DNA of 44,678 nucleotides from DASZBR01 sp033763845 (GCA_033763845.1 JANRJR010000052.1:1-44678), one strand, 5' to 3'. Positions 15,938 to 25,085 are shown, numbered from the stretch's first letter. Program-made: numbers and translations. The notes: generated by a model from the letters alone, not told the origin.

Positions 15938-18337
15938 TTAAGCCTTCTTGATAGTCGGATTTTTCCAAGGACCCGTTACGCTGTATTTATCTTCTGTTAC
16001 TTGATTGAGTATCGGATCGACCACTTTACTCGCAGCCCACACCGCTGCACCCGCCACTGGCCCACCCGCAAGTGCAGCAATTACAGGTAAACTCGACGTT
16101 AAGTGCGGCGTAACATTTGCTATTAATCGATAGCTTTCCAATAACAAATAAATATCACCCGTTAATTCCACGGTAGCAACAGGACTATTCAGAACAATAC
16201 TTTTTACGGTAGCGATACCGTTCCCCTTTAATTGAACATTGCCTTTGATGCTATCAAACGCTAGTCCTTTCTGTGTGATGTCAGAAAAATCTAAGGACAA
16301 TCGTCGCTGCAATGATTGAAAACTCAAAATTGTTACTAATCGTCCAAAATCCATTCTAGCTTGTGAACCCGTAGTGACCATTTCACCATTGCCAATATTA
16401 ATATTTACATCTCCAGACAATCCTTTTAGATTCGGCGAATACAATTGTCCCGGCCATTCCAGACTAAAATTCAACTGACCTGAATTTCCTCGAATACTTG
16501 GATTCAGTCCCCAACTGGCAATCATCTTAGCAATATCCGTCGTCGTTAATCTCCCGTTAAACCAGGATTGTTGATTATCAAACCATTTCCCTTGCCCAAC
16601 AACGCCATAATTGGGTCCACTAATTTGAATGAAACGTGCAAACAATCCTGAAACCATGGGTTGTGTCACAAAACTGATAGAATCGAAACGAATGGATTTA
16701 TAACGCAAATTTTGTATTTCTATATTTAATGGCGGCAATGAAGAGGGTTTAATTTGATTATTCAATGCACTCAAATTATTTGCATCCGCATTAAAGTAAT
16801 ATAAAGTCCCTTTGATGCCAGCTTGCTGAACATTAGAGGGAATTAAAAACATTCCTCGCCACGCAGAAGATGAGATTTTTGCACGCCATCCATTTGATGA
16901 AAGACTTGAAATTTCTGCATTATATTTTTTATATTTGACATGATAGGTACTATTTTTATCAATGCTGATCGAAACAGGGTCTTGATTATACATCGCCGTT
17001 AATCCCGGACTAGAAAAATCTCTTTCTGTAAAATTAATTAGGCCGGACAAACTATTTAAACTTACTTTCCACACAGGAAAAGACAGCGTGGAATTTTTTA
17101 AAGTAATAGCCCCATTGACAGTAGTAGGAATTTTTTTAGCAAAGGGTATTTTTATCTCTAAGCCTAAGGTCATTGGCCCTGTCCAAGATAATTCACTTAG
17201 ACGTTTTCCAACCGTAGCTTGTAGAGGACTGTGCGCAATGAAATATAATCCATTTTCAATTCGCGTTGAAACATTACCACTGATACTGAGAATCTGATTG
17301 TCTATTAAATTAGGGATCTTTACTTCGATATTTTTAACAGGAGTATATGCCGTTACAGCAGAATGCGTATGAATTTGCATAGCCGCATTTGAAAAAATCA
17401 ATTCCGCATTAATTTGTGTAACACAGGGCCACCCTTTAAAATAATTTAGCTCCCCATTACTAATTTCACTGTCAACCAAAAACTGGCCTGGTTTTTTATC
17501 ATAGGGAAAATCATTTAACGGACCTTTCAATATAAATTTTCCACTTGCTGAACCCATGCTTTTAACGGAATGCATGAGCCACTGCGCTAATTCAGGATTA
17601 ATAATCGTCTGCGGTAAGTAATTTTTCAGATCTTTTACTGCGTGAGAATAAACATCATAGCGCGCAGTTAAGTCAATCACAGGGCTCGCATTAGCAAGCT
17701 TCACCAGTGATACTTTTGCCAGTACCGTTGCATCTTCATTGGTTGCTGCAATGTCATCTGCGACAATACGCCAACTGTTATCACCCGAAGAAAGTTGAAT
17801 CTCACCCGTCGTTGCATTAAGGAAAATGGGCGCTAAAAATAATTTTCCAAAATCTAAATTTAATCCCCGTCCTTCCCATGCCCAACTACCATTATATTTT
17901 TTATGCAGTGACAAATAAGTTAGCTTGATATTTAGATGCGCTGTTTTGATAGCTGCATCTTCTAGAACAACATGCTTAAAATAACTTGAATCTCCGAGCG
18001 TCGGCATACTTGACGAAGAAGCGTCCAGCGTAAAATCTTTTAATAAAATAAAATGCCAGCCCAGTTTTATTTCACCAATGGAAGACGGCGTATCACCCAA
18101 AATCGTAACGTCGTGAAGATCTAACACAGGCAAAAAACGACGCCACCGTAATTGCAAAGATTGAATTTGAACAGGTTTACCAACCACACCGCCTAAAAAA
18201 CGAGTTACAGAAGGCAGTTCACTGGAAACAGCAGGCGCAGTTGCACGTAGCAACGCCATCAAAAATAGTATCGCGATGACTGAAACGGTTAGCACAACGG
18301 CCGCACCGCGAATCAATTTAAGCAATTGGGTTTTCAT
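15938..18337 (-). CDS. yhdP: YhdP family AsmA-like envelope protein
   Basis: 799-residue member of the YhdP/AsmA-like group, proposed in E. coli to be a bridge-like protein that moves phospholipid to the outer membrane. One N-terminal membrane helix (VVLTVSVIAILFLMALL) is followed by a long periplasmic beta-rich region. The C-terminal AsmA-type part includes GQLNFSLEWPGQLYSPNLKG and MDFGRLVTILSFQSLQRRLS. It ends with a hydrophobic Gly/Ala stretch and DKYSVTGPWKNPTI, as in YhdP. It is much shorter than the about 1,270 residues of the E. coli protein; no frameshift was seen. It sits between mreD and tldD. In E. coli rng and maf also lie there but are absent here. Confidence 0.88.
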   Translation of the reverse strand: MKTQLLKLIRGAAVVLTVSVIAILFLMALLRATAPAVSSELPSVTRFLGGVVGKPVQIQSLQLRWRRFLPVLDLHDVTILGDTPSSIGEIKLGWHFILLKDFTLDASSSSMPTLGDSSYFKHVVLEDAAIKTAHLNIKLTYLSLHKKYNGSWAWEGRGLNLDFGKLFLAPIFLNATTGEIQLSSGDNSWRIVADDIAATNEDATVLAKVSLVKLANASPVIDLTARYDVYSHAVKDLKNYLPQTIINPELAQWLMHSVKSMGSASGKFILKGPLNDFPYDKKPGQFLVDSEISNGELNYFKGWPCVTQINAELIFSNAAMQIHTHSAVTAYTPVKNIEVKIPNLIDNQILSISGNVSTRIENGLYFIAHSPLQATVGKRLSELSWTGPMTLGLEIKIPFAKKIPTTVNGAITLKNSTLSFPVWKVSLNSLSGLINFTERDFSSPGLTAMYNQDPVSISIDKNSTYHVKYKKYNAEISSLSSNGWRAKISSSAWRGMFLIPSNVQQAGIKGTLYYFNADANNLSALNNQIKPSSLPPLNIEIQNLRYKSIRFDSISFVTQPMVSGLFARFIQISGPNYGVVGQGKWFDNQQSWFNGRLTTTDIAKMIASWGLNPSIRGNSGQLNFSLEWPGQLYSPNLKGLSGDVNINIGNGEMVTTGSQARMDFGRLVTILSFQSLQRRLSLDFSDITQKGLAFDSIKGNVQLKGNGIATVKSIVLNSPVATVELTGDIYLLLESYRLIANVTPHLTSSLPVIAALAGGPVAGAAVWAASKVVDPILNQVTEDKYSVTGPWKNPTIKKA

Positions 18338-18342
18338 AAGCC

Positions 18343-18831
18343 CTAATATAAACGATATCGACGCAAACAGTCAGTTAAAACGAAAAATATCCACGGCCAC
18401 AAACAGGCGCTTATTAGGGGTGATCCCAAGAACCACTTCACAGAAACCGTTTGGCCTTGCAATCCCTGCAACCAAAACAGCAACAATTGATTTAATAGTA
18501 ACAGGAAAAACAAACTGATAGCCTGAGTCGGTAACGAAAATAATCGAAACTGTCTGTGCATTTTAATCGTGATATAAATCACCAATGCAAACGCTAATGC
18601 ATTTTCACCAACGAGGGTTCCTTGCAAAATATCCAGTACTAAACCAACTCCCCACGCGGTTAAAATTCCGACACGATGCGGCAACGCAATCGACCAATAA
18701 ATCATGATGAGCAATAACCACGTCGGTCGAAAAGGAACCGCCCAATGAGGTAGCGGTAAAATCATTAACAGCAAACCTGCGATTAAAGTTATCGCAATCA
18801 CTGTCCATCCACTTAATCGTAATGCATTCAT
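18343..18831 (-). CDS. mreD: Rod shape-determining protein MreD
   Basis: 162-residue inner membrane protein with five to six hydrophobic helices, part of the elongasome that guides lateral wall synthesis. Family features are the RPTWLLLIMIYWSIALPHRVG segment, then GLVLDILQGTLVGENALAFA, and a C-terminal basic tail (RRYRLY). ATGA overlap with the end of mreC shows coupling. Confidence 0.93.
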   Translation of the reverse strand: MNALRLSGWTVIAITLIAGLLLMILPLPHWAVPFRPTWLLLIMIYWSIALPHRVGILTAWGVGLVLDILQGTLVGENALAFALVIYITIKMHRQFRLFSLPTQAISLFFLLLLNQLLLFWLQGLQGQTVSVKWFLGSPLISACLWPWIFFVLTDCLRRYRLY

Positions 18832-19667
18832 CTCGCTGACTTTTTATCTGGCCATACTAATAGGACTTGTACACTGCTATTCATTTTTGCACTGGGAGAC
18901 ACTTGAATATCTAAAAACTGATCATCGGTATGACGATTAATATTACTGACTGTTCCGACAGGATATCCTACAGGATAATGCCCACCCAATCCCGATGTTA
19001 CTAATTCATCACCGACTTTAATATCTGACATCGGTGGAACATTCACCCATTGCAAAACACCTGAGCTTCCACCACCCATCAAAATACCATGCAATCCGGT
19101 GCGATTATCTTGAACAGGAACACCGCTTTGCGGATCCGTTAATAACAGTACGCGAGAATTATAGAGCGAAACATCGACTACCTGACCCATCACACCCTGT
19201 GCATCTAAAACCGCTTGCCCGACAAATACATCATCATGACTGCCTTTATCCAACATAATTTCTTGATGAAAGGGATTAACTTGAATAGCCATTACACTCG
19301 CGACCATTAATTTTACATGATGGGACTGTGCCGCAGACTGTAATAATCCACGCAGTGTTTTATTTTCAGCTTGAAGGGATTTTAATTTTTGCAATTCACC
19401 TTGCAAAATTAATACTTGTGCTTGTAATGTTTGATTTTCGCTGAGCAATGTTCGTCGTGTTTCAAAATTTTTCGCAACGCTATCGAAAAATCCAAACGGA
19501 GCATTCACCGCAGTTAATAAGGGCGTAAATCCGAGTGAAACTCGGGATCGTAAATGCTCGCTCTGCTCAGGATAGTGAATTTCCCAAAGCATTAACGCGA
19601 TTGATAACAACACCACAATAATTAACCGTAATCCTAATAAAGGTTTACGTGCAAATAACGGATGGAT
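18828..19667 (-). CDS. mreC: Rod shape-determining protein MreC (non-canonical ATC start proposed)
   Basis: Bitopic inner membrane protein that links MreB and MreD to periplasmic wall synthases: one membrane helix, a coiled coil (residues about 75-110, TLQAQVLILQGELQKLKSLQ region) and the paired beta-barrel domain (VGQAVLDAQGVMGQVV, DELVTSGLGG). The first standard start codon is a GTG at 19616, but it would cut the membrane helix in half. In-frame codons upstream read IHPLFARKPLLGLRLIIV, matching the start of E. coli MreC (MKPIFSRGPSLQIRL). The first of these is ATC at 19667, seven bases after AGGAG, which overlaps the mreB stop. I take this ATC as the start (279 residues). Confidence 0.92.
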   Translation of the reverse strand: MHPLFARKPLLGLRLIIVVLLSIALMLWEIHYPEQSEHLRSRVSLGFTPLLTAVNAPFGFFDSVAKNFETRRTLLSENQTLQAQVLILQGELQKLKSLQAENKTLRGLLQSAAQSHHVKLMVASVMAIQVNPFHQEIMLDKGSHDDVFVGQAVLDAQGVMGQVVDVSLYNSRVLLLTDPQSGVPVQDNRTGLHGILMGGGSSGVLQWVNVPPMSDIKVGDELVTSGLGGHYPVGYPVGTVSNINRHTDDQFLDIQVSPSAKMNSSVQVLLVWPDKKSAR

Positions 19668-19679
19668 GGAATTTCTCCT

Positions 19680-20732
19680 TTAGGTCTCTCTTGCCAGAAA
19701 ATCAGTGCCAACCGTTTCCATTAATTCCAATGCACGACCACCACCACGGGCCACACACGTTAAAGGATCATCAGCGATAATCACAGGCAAACCCGTTTCT
19801 TCCATGAGTAATCGGTCAAGATGTGTCAACAACGCACCACCGCCCGTCAAAATCATACCGCGCTCAGCGATATCACCAGCTAATTCGGGTGGCGTTTGCT
19901 CTAATGCAGCACGTACCGCTCCGACAATACCTGACAAAGGCTCTTGCAGTGCTTCTAAAATTTCATTGCTATTTAATGTAAAACTACGGGGCACACCTTC
20001 AGACAGATTGCGTCCTCGAACTTCAATTTCTCGTACTTCAGCACCAGGAAATGCCGTACCCACTTCTTGTTTAATACGTTCAGCGGTTGTTTCGCCAATC
20101 AAGCACCCATAATTTCGACGAACATAATTAATAATCGCTTCATCAAATCGATCGCCACCAATTCGGGCGGACTGAGCGTACACAATTCCGTTTAATGAAA
20201 TTACGGCCACTTCAGTGGTTCCACCACCGATATCAACAACCATAGATCCACGTGCTTCTTCAACCGGCATACCCGCACCAATCGCAGCTGCCATTGGTTC
20301 TTCCATCAAAAATACATCACGTGCACCGGCTCCCATCGCCGATTCTCGGATAGCACGGCGTTCTACTTGTGTTGAACCACACGGCACACAGACTAATACG
20401 CGCGGACTGGGACGTAAAAATCGACTTTTTTGATGCACTTTACTGATAAAGTGCTGAAGCATTTTTTCAGTAATATTAAAATCGGCAATAACACCATCTT
20501 TTAGGGGACGAATAGCGCTCATGTTATCTGGGGTTCTGCCCAGCATTTGTTTGGCTTCGAGACCAACAGCAACGACACGTCGTTGGCTATTAGAGGTTGG
20601 ATCTTGTTTTACGGCAACGACAGAAGGTTCGTTTAGTACAATACCTTCCCCTCTCACATAGATCAGCGTGTTGGCAGTCCCTAGGTCAACGGAAATATCT
20701 TTGGAGAAATAACCACGTAATTTTCTAAACAT
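19680..20732 (-). CDS. mreB: Rod shape-determining protein MreB
   Basis: 350-residue actin-like ATPase that forms short membrane-bound filaments and positions the wall-elongation machinery. Sequence signatures are the start MFRKLRGYFSKDISVDLGTAN (phosphate 1), VVDIGGGTTEVAVISLNG (phosphate 2), RIGGDRFDEAI and MILTGGGALL (adenosine motif). The frame is open for 34 more codons upstream, but these have no similarity and the standard N-terminus begins at the ATG at 20732. It heads the long minus-strand block down to trxA. Confidence 0.96.
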   Translation of the reverse strand: MFRKLRGYFSKDISVDLGTANTLIYVRGEGIVLNEPSVVAVKQDPTSNSQRRVVAVGLEAKQMLGRTPDNMSAIRPLKDGVIADFNITEKMLQHFISKVHQKSRFLRPSPRVLVCVPCGSTQVERRAIRESAMGAGARDVFLMEEPMAAAIGAGMPVEEARGSMVVDIGGGTTEVAVISLNGIVYAQSARIGGDRFDEAIINYVRRNYGCLIGETTAERIKQEVGTAFPGAEVREIEVRGRNLSEGVPRSFTLNSNEILEALQEPLSGIVGAVRAALEQTPPELAGDIAERGMILTGGGALLTHLDRLLMEETGLPVIIADDPLTCVARGGGRALELMETVGTDFLARET

Positions 20733-20747
20733 GATGCGATACACTCT

Positions 20748-20776
20748 ATTAAAATATTGAGGCCACACTGTAACAA
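20748..20776 (-). promoter_or_regulatory. Probable mreB promoter
   Basis: On the minus strand: -35 TTGTTA (20776-20771), a 17-bp spacer and -10 TTTAAT (20753-20748). The transcription start would fall near 20741, leaving a leader of only about nine bases before the mreB ATG. Confidence 0.4.
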
Positions 20777-20816
20777 TTAGCATACGGGATGAGAAGAGGG
20801 AAAATATAAAAAATTC

Positions 20817-20825
20817 TGCTATACT
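20817..20825 (+). promoter_or_regulatory. Extended -10 promoter for the coiled-coil gene and gatCAB
   Basis: TGCTATACT is a good extended -10 element with no clear -35, as expected for this promoter class. Transcription would begin near 20832, about 28 bases before the ATG at 20860 and upstream of its AAGGAAG ribosome binding site. Confidence 0.5.
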
Positions 20826-20859
20826 TTTTGACACTAATCAGAATGGAAGGAAGAATATT

Positions 20860-21330
20860 ATGGGCTTGCGCGCATTAAAAATCGACACGCTTGGTCTTGC
20901 CAAAGAATTAGAGAACGCTGGCATTCCACGACCACAAGCAGAAGCACAAATACAGACAACAATTAAGGTTATTGACATGGCGATTGAAGAAAAATTAGTC
21001 ACCAAACAAGATCTCTCACAGGGACTTCATCTAACTGAAGAAAAGTTGATGTATGAACTTTCTAAAACCGAAAACAAATTACTGGCAGAAATTGCAAAAC
21101 TTCACGAAACAGATGAGAAACTTTTCGAAAAGATTTCAAAACTTCATGAAGCAGATGAAAAGTTATCTTCTAGCGTTATCGAACTTGAACATAAACTCGA
21201 CAAAAACGTCATCAGTTTAGAACTTTCCATATCTCGTTCAGCAAATAAATTAATTCTAATAGTTGGCGGAATGATCACAGCCGCTGTTGCAATTCTTGGC
21301 ACATTAACTACTGTATTACTGAAATTTTAA
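20860..21330 (+). CDS. Coiled-coil protein with C-terminal membrane anchor (DUF1640-like)
   Basis: 156 residues. An N-terminal helical segment (LGLAKELENAGIPRPQAEAQ) resembles the start of DUF1640/CCDC90-type proteins. A long coiled coil spans about 45-125, and a single hydrophobic helix ends the protein (LILIVGGMITAAVAILGTLTTVLL). The coil contains a tandem 14-residue repeat, KLHETDEKLFEKIS then KLHEADEKLSSSVI (80-107). The mitochondrial relatives are membrane scaffolds; the bacterial function is unknown. The gene is followed by gatC after 18 bases and may only share its transcript. Confidence 0.75.
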   Translation: MGLRALKIDTLGLAKELENAGIPRPQAEAQIQTTIKVIDMAIEEKLVTKQDLSQGLHLTEEKLMYELSKTENKLLAEIAKLHETDEKLFEKISKLHEADEKLSSSVIELEHKLDKNVISLELSISRSANKLILIVGGMITAAVAILGTLTTVLLKF

Positions 21331-21348
21331 ATATGGAGTATTTTAAAA

Positions 21349-21639
21349 ATGTCTGTCACCAAAGAAAACATTCATCACATCGCAAACCTTGCACGATTAA
21401 ATATCGATGAAGCGCGTATTCCCGAATACACCGAAAATTTAAATAAATTATTAGATTTAATCAGCCAAATGGAAAAAGTCGATACACAACATATTACACC
21501 CATGTCTCACCCTCTCGAAGGCCAACACCAACGATTACGTGATGACAAAATCACAGAAAAAAACCAACGTGAAGATTTCCAAAAGATTGCCCCCAAAGTC
21601 ATCGAAGGGCTTTATATCGTTCCCCAAGTAATCGAGTAA
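21349..21639 (+). CDS. gatC: Asp-tRNA(Asn)/Glu-tRNA(Gln) amidotransferase subunit C
   Basis: 96-residue small subunit that stabilises the GatA-GatB contact. It matches the family throughout: VTKENIHHIANLARLNIDE at the start, LNKLLDLISQMEKVDT, then the Pro/His-rich HITPMSHP and a C-terminal PKVIEGLYIVPQVIE. GGAG precedes the ATG. The gatA gene begins three bases after the stop. Confidence 0.96.
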   Translation: MSVTKENIHHIANLARLNIDEARIPEYTENLNKLLDLISQMEKVDTQHITPMSHPLEGQHQRLRDDKITEKNQREDFQKIAPKVIEGLYIVPQVIE

Positions 21640-21642
21640 ATT

Positions 21643-23094
21643 ATGCATACCAAATCACTGCGCGAGCTTTCATCCGATCTCCATGCTAAAAAAATTTCCA
21701 GCGTGGAATTAACTCAACACTTCTTAAATCGGATTGAAAAATTCGACAAAGAATTAAACAGCTTTATTACAGTGACGCCAGAGCATGCTCTCGCTAGCGC
21801 AAAAAAAGCCGACGAATTACTCAGCAAAAATAATGCAGGACCTTTAACGGGCATTCCGATGGCGCAAAAAGATATTTTTTGCACATTAAATATTAAAACA
21901 ACCTGCGGCTCAAAAATATTAGACAACTTTATTGCACCGTATAACGCGACTGTTGTCGAAAAGTGTAATCAGGCGGGTTTAATCATGCTTGGCAAAACCA
22001 ACATGGATGAATTCGCGATGGGCGCTTCCAACGAATCCAGTTATTACGGCCCCGTTAAAAATCCGTGGAATTTGAATTGTGTTCCAGGGGGATCATCCGG
22101 CGGATCCGCTGCAGCTATTGCAGCAGGATTAACACCTATCGCAACAGGAACAGATACCGGCGGCTCCATTAGACAACCTGCGTCCATGTGTAATTTAACC
22201 GGATTAAAACCAACCTACGGTTGTGTCTCGCGTTTTGGCATGATTGCGTTCGCTTCAAGTTTAGATCAAGGCGGACCAATGGGACGTTCTGCTGAAGATA
22301 TTGCACTATTTATGAATGTTCTGGCAGGGTTTGATGAAAAAGATTCCACCAGCGTTCAACGTGAAAAAGAGGATTACACTAAAAATTTAAATAATCCAAT
22401 CCAAAAATTAAAAATCGGCTTGCCAAAAGAATATTTCACCCAAGATTTAAACACTGACATTCATAAAGCCATTCAAGAAGCCATTAAAATTTATCAGAAA
22501 TTAGGCGCTGAATTTGTTGAAATTTCACTACCCCACAGTCCTCTAGCGATACCAGTATATTACACAGTAGCACCAGCTGAATGCTCTTCAAATTTATCGC
22601 GTTACGATGGCGTTCGATTTGGGCATCGTTGTGAAAACCCTAAAGATTTAATGGATTTGTATAAACGCTCTCGCGCTGAAGGTTTTGGCCCTGAAGTCAA
22701 ACGCCGTATTTTAACAGGAACCTATGTATTATCCGCAGGTTATTACGATGCGTATTATTTAAAAGCCCAAAAAATTCGTCATTTAATCCGCGATGACTTT
22801 ATGGAAGCGTTTAAAAAAGTCGATATGATTTTAGGCCCTACTGCACCAACCACTGCATTTCCGTTAGGTTCTAAGACCAGTGACCCCGTGAGCATGTATC
22901 TAGCAGATATTTACACCAGTGCAGTAAATCTTGCTGGTTTGCCAGGAATATCCCTTCCTGTCGGATTTCAACATAATTTGCCAATTGGTATGCAATTAAT
23001 TGGCCCTCACTTTAAAGAATCTTTATTACTCAACGCCGCACATTTATTTCAACAAGAAACCAACTGGCATACCAAAACACCGGAGGGATTTTAA
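21643..23094 (+). CDS. gatA: Asp-tRNA(Asn)/Glu-tRNA(Gln) amidotransferase subunit A
   Basis: 483-residue amidase that releases ammonia from glutamine for transamidation of mischarged tRNA. The Lys-cisSer-Ser triad is intact: Lys76 in MAQKDIFCT, Ser151 in the Gly/Ser-rich PGGSSGGSAAAIA, and Ser175 in GTDTGGSIRQPA. The length is normal. One base separates its stop from the gatB start. Confidence 0.97.
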   Translation: MHTKSLRELSSDLHAKKISSVELTQHFLNRIEKFDKELNSFITVTPEHALASAKKADELLSKNNAGPLTGIPMAQKDIFCTLNIKTTCGSKILDNFIAPYNATVVEKCNQAGLIMLGKTNMDEFAMGASNESSYYGPVKNPWNLNCVPGGSSGGSAAAIAAGLTPIATGTDTGGSIRQPASMCNLTGLKPTYGCVSRFGMIAFASSLDQGGPMGRSAEDIALFMNVLAGFDEKDSTSVQREKEDYTKNLNNPIQKLKIGLPKEYFTQDLNTDIHKAIQEAIKIYQKLGAEFVEISLPHSPLAIPVYYTVAPAECSSNLSRYDGVRFGHRCENPKDLMDLYKRSRAEGFGPEVKRRILTGTYVLSAGYYDAYYLKAQKIRHLIRDDFMEAFKKVDMILGPTAPTTAFPLGSKTSDPVSMYLADIYTSAVNLAGLPGISLPVGFQHNLPIGMQLIGPHFKESLLLNAAHLFQQETNWHTKTPEGF

Positions 23095-23095
23095 T

Positions 23096-24526
23096 ATGAC
23101 TTGGGAAACTGTGATCGGCCTAGAAGTTCATGTGCAATTACTCACAAAATCGAAATTATTTTCTGGCGCATCCATATCTTATGGGGCAGAACCTAATACA
23201 CAAGCATGCGCAATAGATTTAGGCATGCCGGGCGTTCTTCCAGTGTTAAATAAAGAAGCCATAACAATGGCAACAAAATTAGGCGTGAGCATTAATGCAA
23301 CCGTAAATACTCGCTCCGTGTTTGCACGCAAAAATTATTTTTATCCGGATTTACCGAAAGGTTATCAAATTAGTCAATACGATTTGCCTATTGTGTCGAA
23401 TGGTCATTTGAATATTATTTTAGAAAATGGCGAAATTAAAAAGATCGGCATTACTCGAGCGCATCTCGAAGAAGATGCAGGAAAATCATTGCATGAAGCA
23501 ATGCCAAATACGTCTGGTATTGATTTAAATCGCGCTGGCACTCCCCTTTTAGAAATCGTTTCAGAGCCAGATATGCGTAGCGCAAAAGAAGCTGTTGCGT
23601 ACTTAAAGACATTACACTCATTAGTTAAATATTTAGATATTTGTGATGGTAATTTACAAGAAGGTTCTTTTAGGTGTGACGCGAATGTTTCCGTTCGGAA
23701 AAAAGGCGCGGAAAAATTTGGCACTCGCGCTGAATTAAAAAACATAAACTCTTTTAAATTTGTCGAAAAGGCTATTAATATTGAAGTTGAACGCCAAATT
23801 GAAATTTTAGAAAGTGGCGGAACAGTTGTACAAGAAACGCGCTTATATGATTCTGATAAAAATGAAACGCGCAGCATGCGATCGAAAGAAGATGCGCACG
23901 ATTATCGTTATTTTCCGGATCCGGATTTATTGCCCGTTGTTATTTCAGATAAATTCATTACTGACATCAAAAACAACCTTCCCGAATTGCCCAATCAAAA
24001 ACAAGAGCGATTTATAAAGCAATACAGTCTTTCAGAATATGAAGCAACTATTTTGGCCAGCTCCAAAGAAATGGCTAACTACTTTGAAGAAACGGTAAAA
24101 AATGCTGACGCTAAACTTTCAGCAAACTTAATTATTGGCGAATTGGCCTCATACTTAAATAAAAATAATCTTGATATTTCATCGTCTGCGATCAGTTCGA
24201 CAAAACTTTCAGGGTTAGTCACACGCATCTCAGATGGAACTATCTCCAAAAATATTGCCAAGAAAGTGATTGAAGAAATGTGGAATACCGGAAAATCCGC
24301 TGACGAAGTCATTGAATCTCAAGGTTTGAAGCAAGTTTCCGATTCTGGTGAAATTATTAAAGTCATAGAAGAAATTATTAAAAATAATCCATCACAAGTT
24401 GCTGAATATCGTTCAGGCAAAGATAAATTATTCGGATTTTTTGTCGGCCAAGTCATGAAAGCGATGGGCGGAAAAGCAAATCCTGCGCAATTAAATGAGC
24501 TGCTGAAGAAATATTTAGCGTCTTAA
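23096..24526 (+). CDS. gatB: Asp-tRNA(Asn)/Glu-tRNA(Gln) amidotransferase subunit B
   Basis: 476-residue subunit that binds the mischarged tRNA and activates its side chain with ATP. Family motifs are ETVIGLEVHVQLLTKSK at the start, YFYPDLPKGYQISQYD, EEDAGKS, SLVKYLDICDGNLQEGSFRCDANVS and DYRYFPDPDL. A YqeY-like C-terminal helical domain ends in FFVGQVMKAMGGKANP. The frame is open upstream into gatA, but the ATG at 23096 after GGAGGG is the expected start. GatCAB implies that GlnRS and/or AsnRS is missing or backed up in this organism. Confidence 0.97.
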   Translation: MTWETVIGLEVHVQLLTKSKLFSGASISYGAEPNTQACAIDLGMPGVLPVLNKEAITMATKLGVSINATVNTRSVFARKNYFYPDLPKGYQISQYDLPIVSNGHLNIILENGEIKKIGITRAHLEEDAGKSLHEAMPNTSGIDLNRAGTPLLEIVSEPDMRSAKEAVAYLKTLHSLVKYLDICDGNLQEGSFRCDANVSVRKKGAEKFGTRAELKNINSFKFVEKAINIEVERQIEILESGGTVVQETRLYDSDKNETRSMRSKEDAHDYRYFPDPDLLPVVISDKFITDIKNNLPELPNQKQERFIKQYSLSEYEATILASSKEMANYFEETVKNADAKLSANLIIGELASYLNKNNLDISSSAISSTKLSGLVTRISDGTISKNIAKKVIEEMWNTGKSADEVIESQGLKQVSDSGEIIKVIEEIIKNNPSQVAEYRSGKDKLFGFFVGQVMKAMGGKANPAQLNELLKKYLAS

Positions 24527-24534
24527 TATTTTTC

Positions 24535-25035
24535 TTAAGGCCTTCTCATTTCATTCGATCGCCCCCAAGCTGTACCTAACGCAGCTAAACCACTGCAGAT
24601 GGTTAATAGTAAGGGAATATTTGAAAAATTTGTCATTCTTGCAAGAAATAAAAGGATAAATGCGAGAAAACCTGCGCCAATTCCTTTTATCGCTCCTTCA
24701 TTGCTCGTTTGTGGTGGTAATGGAGAAAGTGCATGCTCAAAAAATCCCGCTCGACGCGCAGCCGGTTTTATTTGATTTTTTAATCCTATGCCTGCCATCG
24801 TTAACACCAATCCAGAATAAAATGTCATCACACTTTTTGCAGTAGTAGGATTAAAATTAATAATATTGTGTGTTAAAAGAACACTCGTGATCACTGCTCC
24901 CACTGCTAAACCTTTAACAAATCCTTCTGCAAATGTTTGCGGGGATGAAGGCCAAGTAAGACGCCCTAAAAAAGTTGTTCTATATTCTGCCCACTGTACT
25001 AATGCCGCTGCCTCATTATTTTGGGCTTCATTCAT
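24535..25035 (-). CDS. Unknown membrane protein with an internal duplication
   Basis: 166 residues, no recognised family. Four hydrophobic helices are arranged as two homologous halves. Residues 32-91 begin PQTFAEGFVKGLAVG and residues 108-166 begin PQTSNEGAIKGIGAG. Each half then has a helix, an INF/TNF element, and a second helix containing SGL, and ends in a polar basic segment. This is a two-hairpin membrane protein that arose by tandem duplication. It has GGAG before the ATG and a TATAAT 20 bases upstream. It is convergent with gatB, 8 bases apart. The function is unknown. Confidence 0.75.
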   Translation of the reverse strand: MNEAQNNEAAALVQWAEYRTTFLGRLTWPSSPQTFAEGFVKGLAVGAVITSVLLTHNIINFNPTTAKSVMTFYSGLVLTMAGIGLKNQIKPAARRAGFFEHALSPLPPQTSNEGAIKGIGAGFLAFILLFLARMTNFSNIPLLLTICSGLAALGTAWGRSNEMRRP

Positions 25036-25055
25036 AAATCACTCCAAATGAATTG

Positions 25056-25061
25056 ATTATA
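25056..25061 (-). promoter_or_regulatory. -10 element for the duplicated membrane protein gene
   Basis: Reads TATAAT on the minus strand, 20 bases upstream of the ATG at 25035; the -35 is weak (TTTCGA-like at 18-bp spacing). Confidence 0.4.
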
Positions 25062-25085
25062 CAAGAATAAAACCGGATTTCGAAA

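Noticed and set aside
20733..20834. 34-codon N-terminal extension of mreB
   Set aside because: MreB proteins start at MFRKLRGYFS; the extension contains the probable mreB promoter.
24522..24539. CTTAAT and CTTAAG half-sites near the 3' ends of gatB and the duplicated membrane protein gene, resembling a PmrA site
   Set aside because: The period is 12 bp instead of 11, and the place is between two convergent gene ends with no promoter to control.
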